DNA of 64,000 bases from Campylobacter concisus (GCF_902460845.1 NZ_CABPVS010000002.1:1-64000); one strand, 5' to 3'. Positions 45,141 to 55,253 are shown, counted from the stretch's first letter. Numbers and translations: made by a program. Notes: generated from the sequence alone by a model not told the origin.

Positions 45141-46698
45141 GCGCCATATAGATCACGTAGTTGGCAAGCACCTTTTTGCCGTAGTTTCTAGTTTCTCCGA
45201 CTGGGACAAGCTCGATCGACAAAAATGGCTCAAATTTTCCCTCTTTAAACATATCATCTCTTGTGATAAGCTTTTTGGTAAAGCCAATACCGCCGTTGTA
45301 CGCGTATGCGATAAAGAGCGGATGATAGAGAAATTTATCAAGATAGTTTAGGTGATGGTTTGCAAATTTAAATGCAATATCTGTTTTAAAAAGATCATCC
45401 TGGTCAAAATTTGGGATTTTTAACTCTTTTTTACCGATCGCATTTGCGAGAAATGGCATAAACTGCATCATGCCAAGGGCGTATGAAGTAGAAACTACGC
45501 TTGGGATAAAGAGACTCTCTTGTCTAGCTAGGGCGTAGATCATCGATTTTCTCTCGTTGCTGATGCCCTCAAGCTCAGGAGAACTTGGCATCAAGAAGTA
45601 TTGTTTCTCCCAGCCATGCGCCTTTTGCATAAAGTAGGCATAAGCACCGATACTTTCGTTTGTATAAAATTTCTTCGCAAATTCGCTTGCTTGCGTGGCA
45701 TTCATATCCTTTGCAAGGGCTACAGTTTTGTTCCATAAAAACGGATCGCTTACGTCAAAATTTTCGATATTTTGCTTACTAGGCCTTGGTACGATGACCT
45801 CGAGTGGTTCGCCACCGATCAAATCTCTTGCGTAAAGCGAGTAGATATTTGCATCCTTGCTGGCACTTAGCTCTTTTAAAAAGCTTTCGTTTTTACTTAT
45901 CTGGTACTGCCAAAAGGTCGCATTATCCCTTTGCCAAGCTCTTTCAAATGTGCTCTTGGCTCTTGCAAAAAGACTAAAAGCGATATCGTCTTGTCCTAGT
46001 AAAATGGCATTTAATCCAAGCGTAAAAGCATCATTTTTCTCAGTGATGGCTGGATCGATGCTTAGTAAATTTCTCCTAAAGCCTTCATATTTTTTATTAA
46101 AAACAATATCGTTTAATAAATTTGTGAAGCCCTTTTGCGAGTAGAGCTTGGTCATGAAATTTGCATCAAAGCTTTCGCTAAAAAGTGTACTTTTATTTTG
46201 CGGGCTAGAGGCGTTAAACAGCTCTAAAAAACTCTTTGTATCGTTTAGTTTTACAAATGCTTGAGCCGGATTTGCCTCATTTAGTGCGAGCAAAATTTTT
46301 GATTTTTCTGGATTTGTCTTTGCAAGATTGGTCGCTAAAATTTCACGAGTGTTATTATCAAGTTTTAAGCTAAACGCAATAGATGTTAGCAAATTTTGGC
46401 AGGTTAGATTTGCCTGGGTGATATTTTTTGCATTTACACCAGGGCATTTGCTAGGAGCCGCTTTTGGAGGTAAAATTTTATCGATTGATTTTTGAACAAG
46501 ACCCGCTTTTCTAAACACATCACGCGAAAGCTCTGCGATCTGCTCTTTTGTGTAACTACCCTCGTTAATAAGACGGTTGATGTAGTAGTCTTTTGCTAGG
46601 CTTTTTGGCTCGTTTTTTAGCTCTTCGTAGGTATAAATTTTAGCCAAAAGAGCAACACAGACAAGGGAGAGAATACTAAAGTGACGCAGCAAAACCAA
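45061..46698 (-). CDS. slt: Soluble lytic murein transglycosylase
   Basis: A 545-residue exported enzyme with a hydrophobic signal (FSILSLVCVALLAK). A long superhelical region rich in paired helices (about 40-390) leads to a C-terminal SLT domain with Glu in ARQESLFIPSVVS and SYALGMMQFMP. AYNGG near the end completes the active site. It cleaves glycan strands. Its start overlaps yggT by about 22 bases. Confidence 0.92.
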   Translation of the reverse strand: MVLLRHFSILSLVCVALLAKIYTYEELKNEPKSLAKDYYINRLINEGSYTKEQIAELSRDVFRKAGLVQKSIDKILPPKAAPSKCPGVNAKNITQANLTCQNLLTSIAFSLKLDNNTREILATNLAKTNPEKSKILLALNEANPAQAFVKLNDTKSFLELFNASSPQNKSTLFSESFDANFMTKLYSQKGFTNLLNDIVFNKKYEGFRRNLLSIDPAITEKNDAFTLGLNAILLGQDDIAFSLFARAKSTFERAWQRDNATFWQYQISKNESFLKELSASKDANIYSLYARDLIGGEPLEVIVPRPSKQNIENFDVSDPFLWNKTVALAKDMNATQASEFAKKFYTNESIGAYAYFMQKAHGWEKQYFLMPSSPELEGISNERKSMIYALARQESLFIPSVVSTSYALGMMQFMPFLANAIGKKELKIPNFDQDDLFKTDIAFKFANHHLNYLDKFLYHPLFIAYAYNGGIGFTKKLITRDDMFKEGKFEPFLSIELVPVGETRNYGKKVLANYVIYMALTGSNIKISQLFENLTKPALTDKFRN

Positions 46699-46969
46699 AC
46701 AAAAGCCTTATTAAAAATTGATCTAAAAATTGAAGTGCTAAAAGTACGATAAGCGGAGTAAAGTCAATACCACTAAAATTTGTTTTTATATAGCGTCTAA
46801 TAAAGCAATAAACCGGCTCAGTTAGCCTATAAAGCAGCTGCACGACCGGTGAGCTAGGATCAGGTCTGACCCAGCTAATCAGAGCTGCTGCGATGATGAT
46901 CCAAGTATAGACCGTGATAATAAGGTGCAAAATGTTTGCAATCGCTGAAAATAGGGTGGAAAGTATCAT
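46676..46969 (-). CDS. YggT-family membrane protein
   Basis: A 97-residue protein with two membrane helices. The pattern LISWVRPDPSSPVVQLLYRLTEPVYCFIRRYI is the YggT signature. YggT proteins have been tied to cation handling and cell division in other bacteria; the role here is open. It lies between gltX and slt in one transcript. Confidence 0.88.
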   Translation of the reverse strand: MILSTLFSAIANILHLIITVYTWIIIAAALISWVRPDPSSPVVQLLYRLTEPVYCFIRRYIKTNFSGIDFTPLIVLLALQFLDQFLIRLLFGFAASL

Positions 46970-46977
46970 TTTTGCTC

Positions 46978-48273
46978 CTAGATTAAAATTTTAGCCAGAT
47001 CATCTTTGATAAGAGGATAGAGCTCACTAAGCTCAGGACCGTGAAGGTCGTTCGTAAGAAGCGCACGTAGCGGCATGAAAAAGTTTTTACCTTTTAAATT
47101 TGTAGCGCTCATAAGCTCTTTTTTAAACTCATCAAATGTTTTGCAAGCTTTTAAATTACGAGCTGCTTTTTTGATGATATCAAATTCGTTTTTGTACTCA
47201 TCTGGAGCTATCTTTGGCGAATATATAGCCTCAACTTTTGCCTTTATCTCAGGCACTAGTGAGCTTTCTTGAGTGTAAAATTTAACTAACTCAGCCAAAT
47301 TTTCATCTACACCAAAAATTTCTTTTATACGCTCTTTTGAGGCAAGCTTGATGTGTTCTCTATTTATCTGCTCAAGTTTTTTAATGTCAAATCTAGCAGG
47401 TGAACGTGAAATTTTGGTTATATCAAACCATTTCACCGCCTCTTCGATGGTAAAAATTTCAGTCGGAGTTTTGTTACCAAGAAGTATCAAATAGTTTGCG
47501 ATCGCCTCAGGTAAAAATCCCTGCTCAAAGAGCCATTTTACACTTGATTCGTTCTCGCGCTTGCTCATTTTTTTACCTTCAATATTTAAAAGTATAGGCA
47601 AATGCGCGTAATTCATCTTGCCGGTGTAGCCAAGACCCTCGCGTATGAGGTCTTGCTTTGGTGTATTGCTCACGTGATCCTCGCCACGTATGACAAAGGT
47701 CACGCCCTCAAGCATATCATCGACTGCGCAGGCGAAGTTATAAGTTGGTGTTTTGTCTGCTCTCATGATGACAAAGCTATCAACAGCGTCTGGCTCGAAG
47801 CTTAGCTCGCCTTTGATCGCATCTGTAAAGCTCATAGTGCGTGTTGGCTTTTTCATGCGGATGACAAATGGCTTCTCGCAGTTTAAAACTTCAGCATCGC
47901 TTAGTCTCTCGCAGGTACCGTCATATCTATATGCCACGCCTTGTTCTTTTGCTTTTTGTTTTTTTGCCTCAAGCTCTTCTTCGGTGCAAAAACAAGCAAA
48001 GGCCTTTTTATCGATAAGAAGCTTTGAAGCTAACTGCCTGTGGAATTTTAAATTTTCACTTTGGATGTAAATTTGCTCTGGTTTTATGCCAAATTTGCTT
48101 AAAATTTCTAAGATATCTTTCTCTTTTCCCTCTATATTTCGCTCTTTGTCGGTATCTTCTATACGTAAAATAAAGCCACTTTTATCTTGTAAAGAACAAA
48201 TATAATTAAAAATAGCGGCACGTAAATTTCCTATGTGCATATCTCCTGTTGGAGAGGGTGCAAAACGATACAT
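46978..48273 (-). CDS. gltX: Glutamyl-tRNA synthetase
   Basis: A 431-residue class I synthetase. HIGH motif is [21 protein letters not shown]-type is [10 protein letters not shown]. The ATG at 48273 ([10 protein letters not shown]) is the true start; the frame runs open upstream to 48543 over the mscL promoter and start. Campylobacter carries two such genes, one of which charges tRNA-Gln with Glu; which this is cannot be told here. Confidence 0.95.
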   Translation of the reverse strand: MYRFAPSPTGDMHIGNLRAAIFNYICSLQDKSGFILRIEDTDKERNIEGKEKDILEILSKFGIKPEQIYIQSENLKFHRQLASKLLIDKKAFACFCTEEELEAKKQKAKEQGVAYRYDGTCERLSDAEVLNCEKPFVIRMKKPTRTMSFTDAIKGELSFEPDAVDSFVIMRADKTPTYNFACAVDDMLEGVTFVIRGEDHVSNTPKQDLIREGLGYTGKMNYAHLPILLNIEGKKMSKRENESSVKWLFEQGFLPEAIANYLILLGNKTPTEIFTIEEAVKWFDITKISRSPARFDIKKLEQINREHIKLASKERIKEIFGVDENLAELVKFYTQESSLVPEIKAKVEAIYSPKIAPDEYKNEFDIIKKAARNLKACKTFDEFKKELMSATNLKGKNFFMPLRALLTNDLHGPELSELYPLIKDDLAKILI

Positions 48274-48418
48274 AAGCTCATTCCTTACGTTAAATTTTGA
48301 ATTTGGATTATAACACCAGCTTGATAAATTTAAAGTTATGTAATTTGATTTTTTTAGCCGAAGCAAAGCATTTCTTGAATAAAATCCGAACAAAAATTTA
48401 ACATTTTTAGGAGAAACA

Positions 48419-48823
48419 ATGAGTTTTATAAGCGAATTTAAAGAATTTGCGATGCGCGGAAATGTCATAGATATGGCAGTTGGTGTTGTTATAGGTGGTG
48501 CGTTTGGAAAGATCGTTTCATCACTAGTTGGTGATGTTATCATGCCTGTTGTTGGCGTTTTAACTGGCGGTGTAAATTTTACTGATCTTAAGCTTACGCT
48601 AAAAGAAGCGGTAGATGGCGTACCTGCTGTTACGATAAACTATGGCTCATTTATACAAACAATGGTTGATTTTTTAATAATCGCATTTTGTATTTTCTGC
48701 GTTATCAAGGCTCTAAATACACTTAAAAATAAATTACCAAAAGAGGAGCCAGCTCCAGTAGAGCCTGAAACTCCAGCCGACATTGCACTTCTAACTGAGA
48801 TTAGAGATCTACTTAAAAAATAA
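48419..48823 (+). CDS. mscL: Large-conductance mechanosensitive channel
   Basis: A 134-residue protein, normal for MscL. The N-terminal helix and first membrane segment [27 protein letters not shown] are diagnostic. The second segment is [19 protein letters not shown]; a C-terminal amphipathic bundle follows. It releases solutes on osmotic downshock. GGAG lies seven bases before the ATG. Monocistronic, followed by a hairpin. Confidence 0.96.
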   Translation: MSFISEFKEFAMRGNVIDMAVGVVIGGAFGKIVSSLVGDVIMPVVGVLTGGVNFTDLKLTLKEAVDGVPAVTINYGSFIQTMVDFLIIAFCIFCVIKALNTLKNKLPKEEPAPVEPETPADIALLTEIRDLLKK

Positions 48824-48833
48824 TTTCATACAA

Positions 48834-48857
48834 TTCGAAGGGAGAATTCCCTTTGAA
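48834..48857 (+). terminator. Terminator after mscL
   Basis: TTCGAAGGG pairs with CCCTTTGAA, with one G-T pair and a six-base loop, 11 bases past the stop. An AAAATC tract follows, so the U run is weak. Confidence 0.55.
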
Positions 48858-48925
48858 AATCTATTAAAATTTATCTTATTTTTATATGCTAAAATGTTTT
48901 TTATTTTAAAAAGGCGAGTAAAAAT

Positions 48926-49564
48926 ATGATAGAAAAAATCCCGTTTTTTCAAGGCTTAAACGAAGAAGATTTAGCCAAGCTTGAAGCCATAAGTGTTGTA
49001 AAAAAGTATAAAAAGGGTGAATTTTTATTTATAGAAGGTGAGGAGCCAAAATGGTTAATATTTTTAATAAGTGGCTCTGTTAAGCTTTATAAAACCACGG
49101 CAAACGGAAAAGAAATTTTTATTCATCAGTTAGCACCTATGAATTTTGTAGCTGAAGTCGTAAATTTTGAAAATATTGTCTACCCAGCTAGTGCCATTTT
49201 TACCATATCTGGCGAGGTGTTAAAGATAAATTATGAAAAATTCGCGGCTGAATTTTTAATAAAACCAGAAATTTGTATGAAATTTTTAAAATCAATGTCC
49301 GAAAAGATAAGAATCACAACAAATCTACTTCATCAAGAGTTAATTTTAAGCTCAGAAGAAAAAGTTGCTAAGTTTATTTTAGATCATGAAGATTTATTTA
49401 ACGAGCTAAAACACACAAAAATTTCATCAATACTTAATATGACTCCAGAAACTTTTTCGAGAATTTTAAATAAATTTAAAACAAATGGTTTAGTTAAACT
49501 TGATGAAAAGAACCAAATTTTGGAAAAAGATGTGGGTGGACTGCAAGAAATTTATTCTTATTGA
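48926..49564 (+). CDS. Crp/Fnr-family regulator beside haoCA
   Basis: A 212-residue regulator. A cyclic-nucleotide-like beta-roll (about 10-115) with FIEGEEPKWLIFLISGSV is joined by a dimer helix to a winged helix-turn-helix whose recognition helix reads MTPETFSRILNKF, with the Glu..Ser-Arg of the Fnr/Crp class. Only one Cys (EICMKF), so it lacks an Fnr iron-sulfur cluster. By position it probably controls haoCA, maybe in response to nitrogen oxides, as NssR does in C. jejuni. That last point is inference. Confidence 0.85.
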   Translation: MIEKIPFFQGLNEEDLAKLEAISVVKKYKKGEFLFIEGEEPKWLIFLISGSVKLYKTTANGKEIFIHQLAPMNFVAEVVNFENIVYPASAIFTISGEVLKINYEKFAAEFLIKPEICMKFLKSMSEKIRITTNLLHQELILSSEEKVAKFILDHEDLFNELKHTKISSILNMTPETFSRILNKFKTNGLVKLDEKNQILEKDVGGLQEIYSY

Positions 49565-49642
49565 AAGTTAATATCAAATAAATATTTTTATTTACTTAAA
49601 GAAAAAATTTATATTTTTTTAGATAACATTCACTTAAAATTT

Positions 49643-49658
49643 TCGTAAAAATTTACGA
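49643..49658. promoter_or_regulatory. Palindrome upstream of haoC
   Basis: TCGTAAA, two bases, TTTACGA: a perfect inverted repeat, 26 bases before the haoC start and immediately before a TATATT that could be a -10 box. It is a candidate operator of the adjacent Crp/Fnr regulator. Confidence 0.45.
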
Positions 49659-49684
49659 TATATTGATAAATTCAGGAGGAGATT

Positions 49685-50257
49685 TTGGCTGAAGTTAAGA
49701 AGAAATTTTTTGTTTGGTCATCTGTTATTATCGGCATTGTGATCGGACTTATTGCGTCTATGGGTATTGCTGATGCACTTCATGCAACTGGTAGCGGCTA
49801 CATCTGTACCATTTGCCACACTATGGATCCTATGAATGCTGCATATCATGAAGATGTACACGGCGGCAATAACAAGCTTGGCATAAAAGCTGAATGTTCA
49901 GCCTGTCACCTAAATCATACAAGTGCCTATACCTATGTACTTACAAAACTTAAAGTATCGATAAATGATGGTTATAAGACATTTTTTACAGATACGGACA
50001 AGATCGACTGGCGTAAAAAACGCGAGCATGCATCTCACTTTGTCTATGATAGTGGATGTTTGACTTGCCACTCAAATTTAAAAAATGTTATTCAAGCTGG
50101 TAAATCATTCTTACCACATAGAGATTATTTCGTTCTTGGAAATCCTAATAAAAAATCATGTGTTGATTGTCATAATCACGTAGGCCACAAAAATTTAGGA
50201 CTTCATATAGATAAATTTGAAGCAATAAAAAAACAAGAGAACAATAAAACCAAATAA
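49685..50257 (+). CDS. haoC: NrfH-like tetrahaem cytochrome, HaoC
   Basis: A 190-residue NapC/NrfH-family protein. One N-terminal membrane anchor (SSVIIGIVIGLIASMGIA). Four CxxCH haem sites: CTICH, CSACH, CLTCH and CVDCH. It would pass electrons from menaquinol to HaoA in the periplasm. It starts with TTG behind a strong AGGAGG site; no ATG fits the anchor. The downstream haoA begins 10 bases later. Confidence 0.85.
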   Translation: MAEVKKKFFVWSSVIIGIVIGLIASMGIADALHATGSGYICTICHTMDPMNAAYHEDVHGGNNKLGIKAECSACHLNHTSAYTYVLTKLKVSINDGYKTFFTDTDKIDWRKKREHASHFVYDSGCLTCHSNLKNVIQAGKSFLPHRDYFVLGNPNKKSCVDCHNHVGHKNLGLHIDKFEAIKKQENNKTK

Positions 50258-50266
50258 GGAGGAAAG

Positions 50267-51634
50267 ATGTTTAAAAAGTCGCTAATGTTATTAGCCTGTC
50301 TAATGTCTTTTGGCGTTGCCGCAAACATGGATGCAAATAAATCTGACGCTTTAAACCTTAATGTTGTAAAAAATATTAAAGTTGCTCACAAAATGTCAGA
50401 CTTATCAAAAAGCTGTGTTGAGTGCCACGCTGAAAAGACACCTGGCATAGTTGCCGATTGGAAAAATAGTCGCCACGCTCACGTTGGCGTAAGTTGTATG
50501 GATTGCCACTCTGTAAATGCAGATAATCCTATGGCTTCAGTTAAGGTGCATCCAAAAGATTCTAACAACCACGTATCAATGCTAGTTAGCCCAAAAACTT
50601 GTGCTAAGTGCCACGAGAATGAGGTTGAAGAATTTGTTAAGAGTGGTCACGCAAGAGGTGCTATGCAAATGTATGCTAACCCTGCGATGGTAAAACTAAT
50701 GTATCACTATGAAGGTATGGATCATCCAGAATACAAAATGGCTCCAGACGCTACTGGTTGTACACAGTGCCACGGAACCGTCATCAAACTAGACGCTGAT
50801 CACAAACCTACAAAAGAGACTTGGCCAAACTACGGTATAGGTAATGTTTATCCTGATGGTGGCGTAGGCGGATGTAAATCATGCCACAGCGCACACACAT
50901 TTAGCATAGCTGAAGCTAGAAAACCAGCTGCTTGTGCATCTTGCCACCTTGGACCTGATCACCCAGATATTGAGATCTTTAACAACTCAATGCACGGACA
51001 TATCTATAATAGCGAAGCTCACAAATGGAATTTTGATGCTGCTCCTGATACATGGGATGTACCAGACTTTAGAGCTCCAACTTGTGCAGCTTGCCACATG
51101 AGTGGTGTTGGTGAAACAACAACAACTCACAATGTTTCAAGAAGACTAAAATGGAACCTATGGGGCGTCAGCAGTAAGCTAAGAACAGCTGGTGATGAAC
51201 AAGCTGCTGTTGTTTACGAAAAAACTGGCAAACTAACCATAGGAACGCCACTTGCAGGTCATCCAAATGGACCAGAAGCAGCAAGAGCTGAGATGAAGCT
51301 AGTTTGTAAAGCTTGCCATACATCAACTCATACAGATAACTTCTTCATTATGGGTGATAAGCAAGTAGAGCTTTATAACGTTTACAATGCTGAAGCAACT
51401 AAGATGCTTGAAGAGTTGAAAGCTAAAAACTTACTACTCGCAGACGCTTGGGAAGATGAATTCCAAGATGTTTACTATCATATGTGGCACCACGAAGGTC
51501 GCCGTATGAGACAAGGTGCTCTAATGGGTGGTCCTGACTATTCACACTGGCATGGAGTATTTGAAGTTAAAAATGATATTAGAAAACTTCGTGAGATACA
51601 CAAACAAAGAATGGAAACTGGTAAAGTTAAATAA
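50267..51634 (+). CDS. haoA: Octahaem hydroxylamine-oxidoreductase-like protein, eHao
   Basis: A 455-residue secreted multihaem cytochrome. Signal peptide KKSLMLLACLMSFGVAA. Eight CxxCH sites at about 50, 77, 112, 165, 203, 223, 273 and 347. The C-terminal YYHMWHHEGRRMRQG and PDYSHWHG are typical of the Hao family, and NrfA lacks eight sites of this layout. In epsilonproteobacteria such eHao proteins work with an NrfH-like partner and are linked to nitrite or hydroxylamine reduction to ammonium; this is family knowledge. A clean terminator follows. Confidence 0.88.
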   Translation: MFKKSLMLLACLMSFGVAANMDANKSDALNLNVVKNIKVAHKMSDLSKSCVECHAEKTPGIVADWKNSRHAHVGVSCMDCHSVNADNPMASVKVHPKDSNNHVSMLVSPKTCAKCHENEVEEFVKSGHARGAMQMYANPAMVKLMYHYEGMDHPEYKMAPDATGCTQCHGTVIKLDADHKPTKETWPNYGIGNVYPDGGVGGCKSCHSAHTFSIAEARKPAACASCHLGPDHPDIEIFNNSMHGHIYNSEAHKWNFDAAPDTWDVPDFRAPTCAACHMSGVGETTTTHNVSRRLKWNLWGVSSKLRTAGDEQAAVVYEKTGKLTIGTPLAGHPNGPEAARAEMKLVCKACHTSTHTDNFFIMGDKQVELYNVYNAEATKMLEELKAKNLLLADAWEDEFQDVYYHMWHHEGRRMRQGALMGGPDYSHWHGVFEVKNDIRKLREIHKQRMETGKVK

Positions 51635-51642
51635 TTCTTTAT

Positions 51643-51664
51643 AAGGTGGGTTTTCTCCCACCTT
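51643..51664 (+). terminator. Terminator of haoCA
   Basis: AAGGTGGG and CCCACCTT form a perfect eight-base stem, followed by ACTTTCTT, nine bases after the haoA stop. Confidence 0.8.
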
Positions 51665-51826
51665 ACTTTCTTAAATAACTATTAGATTTACTCAACTTAA
51701 ATCATTTTTTATACGTTCAAAACTATACAATTTTTAAGACTAATAACATTAAAAGTAAGATATTAATTTTTATAGTACAAATTTAAAAATATAAAATATA
51801 ATTTTTTATTTTTACAAGGAGAATTT

Positions 51827-52939
51827 TTGGGACTTTTGAGAATTATTATTGGAGCATTTATATTTAGTTTTCTTATAAATTTTTATTCATATAACCGTTT
51901 CATAAAAAAGGTTTCATTTTTTATACCACATCTTGCAAAAATCAGGATACTTTTATATGTTATTTGTATTCTTGAGTTTATATTTGTTCTTCAGATCAGG
52001 TTTTCATTCTTAAGCATTGAGCTTTATTTGATCGCTGGTACGCTCATAGGATTTTCACTATTTTTGTTTGCTGTTAGTCTATTTTACGATATTTTACGTA
52101 GTATTTTTTCTAAGAGTAATTTTAGTCCAACAAGACGAAAATTTATAAAATTTTGTTTTGATATTACATTTGTTATTTTTGTAATTGCTTGTTTTTTAAA
52201 AGGTATTTTCAATGCTTTAACACCACCAAAGATCAGACAAGTAGATATAAAAATAAAAAATTTACAAAGCACCCTAAAAATAGCCATGATAACAGACGTG
52301 CATATAGGAGAATTTCTGCAGAAAGATTTTATGAAAAAACTCGTCAATGACATAAATTTGGTAAATCCTGACATCGTAGTGATAGTGGGCGACTTAGTTG
52401 ATGTAAATGCTGCTTTTATAGGAGATTTTTTGGAACCATTAAAAAGCCTTAAAAGCACTTATGGGACTTTTTATGTCCCTGGCAATCATGAGTATTATCA
52501 CGGGATAGATGGTATTTTGGAAAAGATCAGTTCTCTTGGCATAGAAATTTTAGGTAATAAAAACAAAAAAATTGCGAGTATAAATCTAGCTGGCATTTAC
52601 GATTTGGCTGGCATTAGGTTTAAACATTTGGAGCCAAATTTAGATGAAGCATTGACAGGACGTGATCCATCGCTACCTACTATCTTGCTCTCTCATCAGC
52701 CAAAATTTATAAAATCAATGCAGCAAGACGTTGATCTAGTGCTTTGCGGTCATACGCACGCTGGTCAAATTTTTCCTTTTGGTCTTTTGGTTTTACTTGA
52801 TCAGGGATTTTTACATGGCCTTTATAAGATTAATGATAAAATGCAAGCTTATGTTAGCAGTGGTGCTGGATTTTGGGGGCCTCCTGTTAGAATTTTTGCT
52901 CCAAGTGAGATTGCAATATTAAATTTAAGTAAGGAATAA
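51827..52939 (+). CDS. Membrane metallophosphoesterase
   Basis: A 370-residue protein. Four membrane helices fill the first 145 residues. A calcineurin-like phosphoesterase domain follows with MITDVHIG, VIVGDLVD, PGNHEYY and LLSHQPKF...CGHTHAGQ. Such proteins include UDP-diacylglucosamine hydrolase relatives and YkuE-type enzymes. TTG start with an AAGGAG site. A similar gene precedes psd in C. jejuni, as I recall, hinting at a link to lipid metabolism. The substrate is unknown. Confidence 0.87.
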   Translation: MGLLRIIIGAFIFSFLINFYSYNRFIKKVSFFIPHLAKIRILLYVICILEFIFVLQIRFSFLSIELYLIAGTLIGFSLFLFAVSLFYDILRSIFSKSNFSPTRRKFIKFCFDITFVIFVIACFLKGIFNALTPPKIRQVDIKIKNLQSTLKIAMITDVHIGEFLQKDFMKKLVNDINLVNPDIVVIVGDLVDVNAAFIGDFLEPLKSLKSTYGTFYVPGNHEYYHGIDGILEKISSLGIEILGNKNKKIASINLAGIYDLAGIRFKHLEPNLDEALTGRDPSLPTILLSHQPKFIKSMQQDVDLVLCGHTHAGQIFPFGLLVLLDQGFLHGLYKINDKMQAYVSSGAGFWGPPVRIFAPSEIAILNLSKE

Positions 52940-52940
52940 A

Positions 52941-53735
52941 ATGAGTAAAGACAATCTGTTTTCTCAAATTTTTGGAAAGGTTGCAAAGATTAACTTTTTC
53001 AAACCACTTCAAGAAGCCATAAATTCTTTTTACATAAAGCTGTTTAAGATAGATATGAGCGAGTTTAAGCCAGCAAATGAATATAAAAATTTAAATGAGC
53101 TTTTTACTAGAAGGCTCATAAAACCAAGAGATTTTGATGCAGCAGATGAGATGTTTATAAGCCCAGTTGATGGTACTTGTCTTAGTTTTGGTAGCACAAA
53201 GGAACTAAAGGCCTTTAGCATAAAAGGCATGGAGTATAGTGTAAGCGAACTATTGGGGCAGAGTGAGCTTGAGGGCGAATATGACTTTGCAAATATCTAT
53301 CTTAGCCCAAAAGATTATCATCATTATCATGCGCCTTGCGATATTGCCATTAAAAAAGCCATATACATTCCGGGTAAGCTTTACAGCGTGGCTACAAAAT
53401 GGCTTGCAAAAGTAGACAGCCTTTATACAAAGAATGAACGCGTAGCGCTATCTTGTGAGATAAAAAATGGTAAGAAACTTTGGCTTGTTTTTGTAGGTGC
53501 GTTAAATGTCGGAAAGATGAAATTTTGTTTTGATGAGCGTATACAGACAAATGCGATGGCAAATTTTACACAAATTTACGAGTATGAAAATTTACATATC
53601 AAAAAGGGCGAGCGCCTTGGGAATTTTGAGCTTGGCTCAACTATCGTGATACTTAGCGAAAAAGATGCAATTGAATACAATCTCTTTGAAAATAAAGAGC
53701 TTAAATTTGCCGAGACCATTGGAATAATAAAATAA
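52941..53735 (+). CDS. psd: Phosphatidylserine decarboxylase
   Basis: A 264-residue pro-enzyme. The self-cleavage motif LGST is in NFELGSTIVIL near the C-terminus, and gives the pyruvoyl group. SPVDGTCLSFG and YHHYHAPCD are other conserved parts. It makes phosphatidylethanolamine at the inner membrane. It starts one base after the phosphoesterase stop, so both share a transcript. Confidence 0.95.
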   Translation: MSKDNLFSQIFGKVAKINFFKPLQEAINSFYIKLFKIDMSEFKPANEYKNLNELFTRRLIKPRDFDAADEMFISPVDGTCLSFGSTKELKAFSIKGMEYSVSELLGQSELEGEYDFANIYLSPKDYHHYHAPCDIAIKKAIYIPGKLYSVATKWLAKVDSLYTKNERVALSCEIKNGKKLWLVFVGALNVGKMKFCFDERIQTNAMANFTQIYEYENLHIKKGERLGNFELGSTIVILSEKDAIEYNLFENKELKFAETIGIIK

Positions 53736-54149
53736 ATACGCTAGGTATATAAGTAAAATTTTTATACCCTACTTGGCCGGTGTCTTATTTGCTTAGACTT
53801 TGGTTGTAAGTTTTATACAGTCTTTAAAAATTATTATAGATTTAAAAGTTTGTAAAAGATGATGAATACATTATTTTATCTATCGAAATTTCTCTCGACT
53901 TAGTACTTTGTCCTAAGATTTAATTGGCTTACCCATAAAATCCATATTGATATCACAGAGCTGATAGCATTTACACCATTACTTGTATAGAGAAGCTTGT
54001 GTATCAATAAAGATTATTAATAAGATATAAGATAACTTAGTATATTTTTCAAAAGAATTTTTATCAACTATAATAAGGAAGTTTTAATTTACCTTATGCA
54101 GCCAAGGATTAAATATTTTTTAACTATTTAGCCCAAAAGAGGGCTAAAA
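53736..54149. other. Gap between psd and ychF, nothing recognised
   Basis: A 414-base AT-rich stretch between convergent genes. No open frame, RNA or repeat stands out apart from the hairpin next to ychF. Stop codons in every frame would fit a decayed gene, but no remnant was identified. Confidence 0.5.
54127..54148 (-). terminator. Hairpin after ychF
   Basis: TTTAGCCC and GGGCTAAA pair around a six-base loop right at the ychF stop. The following minus-strand tract lacks a strong U run. Confidence 0.5.
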
Positions 54150-55253
54150 TTAAACATTAAATCTAAAGTGCATAACATCGCCATCTTGTACGATGTAGTC
54201 TTTGCCCTCAAGTCTCATCTTGCCAGCCTCTTTGGCTCCGTTTTCGCCGCCATGTGCGATATAGTCGTCATAGCTTATCACTTCAGCTCTGATAAAACCC
54301 CTCTCAAAGTCGTTGTGAATGACGCTTGCTGCTTTCGGTGCTTTCCAGCCCTTTGTAATCGTCCAAGCTCTTACTTCAACGACGCCAGCTGTGAAATAGC
54401 TTATCAAATTTAGCTTTGCAAAAGATGTTCTGATGATCTTTTCAAGGCCACTCTCGCTCGTGCCAAGAGAGGCTAGAAACTCGTGTGCCTCCTCGTCGCT
54501 TAGACCAATTAGCTCCTCTTCTACTTTGGCGCAAAGCTTGATCACCTCGTGGTCTGAGGCTTTTGCGTACTCTTTTAGCGCTTTTACAAATTTATTATCT
54601 TCGCTAAGCCCCTCTTCATCGACGTTTGCGCCATAAACTACCTCTTTGGCGCTTAGAAGCCTTAGCTCTTTGTTTAGTGCCAAAAACGCCTCACTATCTC
54701 TTTGCTCAAAGCTGCTCGCACTTTTGCCATCATTTAGGTGAGCAAGAAGTAAATTTGCTATCTCTAGCGCCTCTTTAGCACCTTTTGCATTTGCTTTTGC
54801 CTCTCTTGTGAGCTTTTCTATCTTTTTATTTAGTTGCTCGATGTCAGCTAGTATCAGCTCGGTTTGGATGATCTCGATGTCTCTTACTGGATCGACGCTG
54901 CCCTCGACGTGAGTGATGTTTTCATCCTCAAAGCAGCGAACTATGTGTAAGATAAGCTCGGTTTCTCTGATGTTTGATAAAAATTTATTGCCAAGTCCCT
55001 CGCCAGAGCTAGCCCCTTTTACAAGGCCTGCGATATCTACGAATTCGATGGTTGAATACTGAATTTTATTAGGACTTACTATCTTTGCAAGCTCATTTAG
55101 GCGCTTATCAGGCACTGGCACGATGGCTTTGTTTGGCTCGATAGTGCAAAACGGATAGTTTGCACTCTCGGCATTTTGCGCCTTTGTAAGTGCGTTAAAT
55201 GTCGTTGATTTGCCCACATTTGGTAGGCCTACTATTCCAACTGAAAGTCCCAT
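54150..55253 (-). CDS. ychF: Obg-like ATPase YchF
   Basis: A 367-residue P-loop protein. G1 is [15 protein letters not shown]3 is [22 protein letters not shown]; the long helical insert and a C-terminal TGS domain ([16 protein letters not shown] to [15 protein letters not shown]) follow. It binds ribosomes and responds to stress. The ATG at 55253 shares its A with the pepA stop; a TTG just upstream is less likely. Confidence 0.95.
   Translation of the reverse strand: MGLSVGIVGLPNVGKSTTFNALTKAQNAESANYPFCTIEPNKAIVPVPDKRLNELAKIVSPNKIQYSTIEFVDIAGLVKGASSGEGLGNKFLSNIRETELILHIVRCFEDENITHVEGSVDPVRDIEIIQTELILADIEQLNKKIEKLTREAKANAKGAKEALEIANLLLAHLNDGKSASSFEQRDSEAFLALNKELRLLSAKEVVYGANVDEEGLSEDNKFVKALKEYAKASDHEVIKLCAKVEEELIGLSDEEAHEFLASLGTSESGLEKIIRTSFAKLNLISYFTAGVVEVRAWTITKGWKAPKAASVIHNDFERGFIRAEVISYDDYIAHGGENGAKEAGKMRLEGKDYIVQDGDVMHFRFNV

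Noticed and set aside
48274-48543. N-terminal extension of gltX
   Set aside because: The first 90 codons run over the mscL promoter region and start and do not resemble the enzyme; the HIGH domain begins at 48273.
49561-49577. Fnr-type box at the end of the Crp/Fnr gene
   Set aside because: TTGA and TCAA are nine bases apart, not the six needed for that class, and part lies in the coding sequence.
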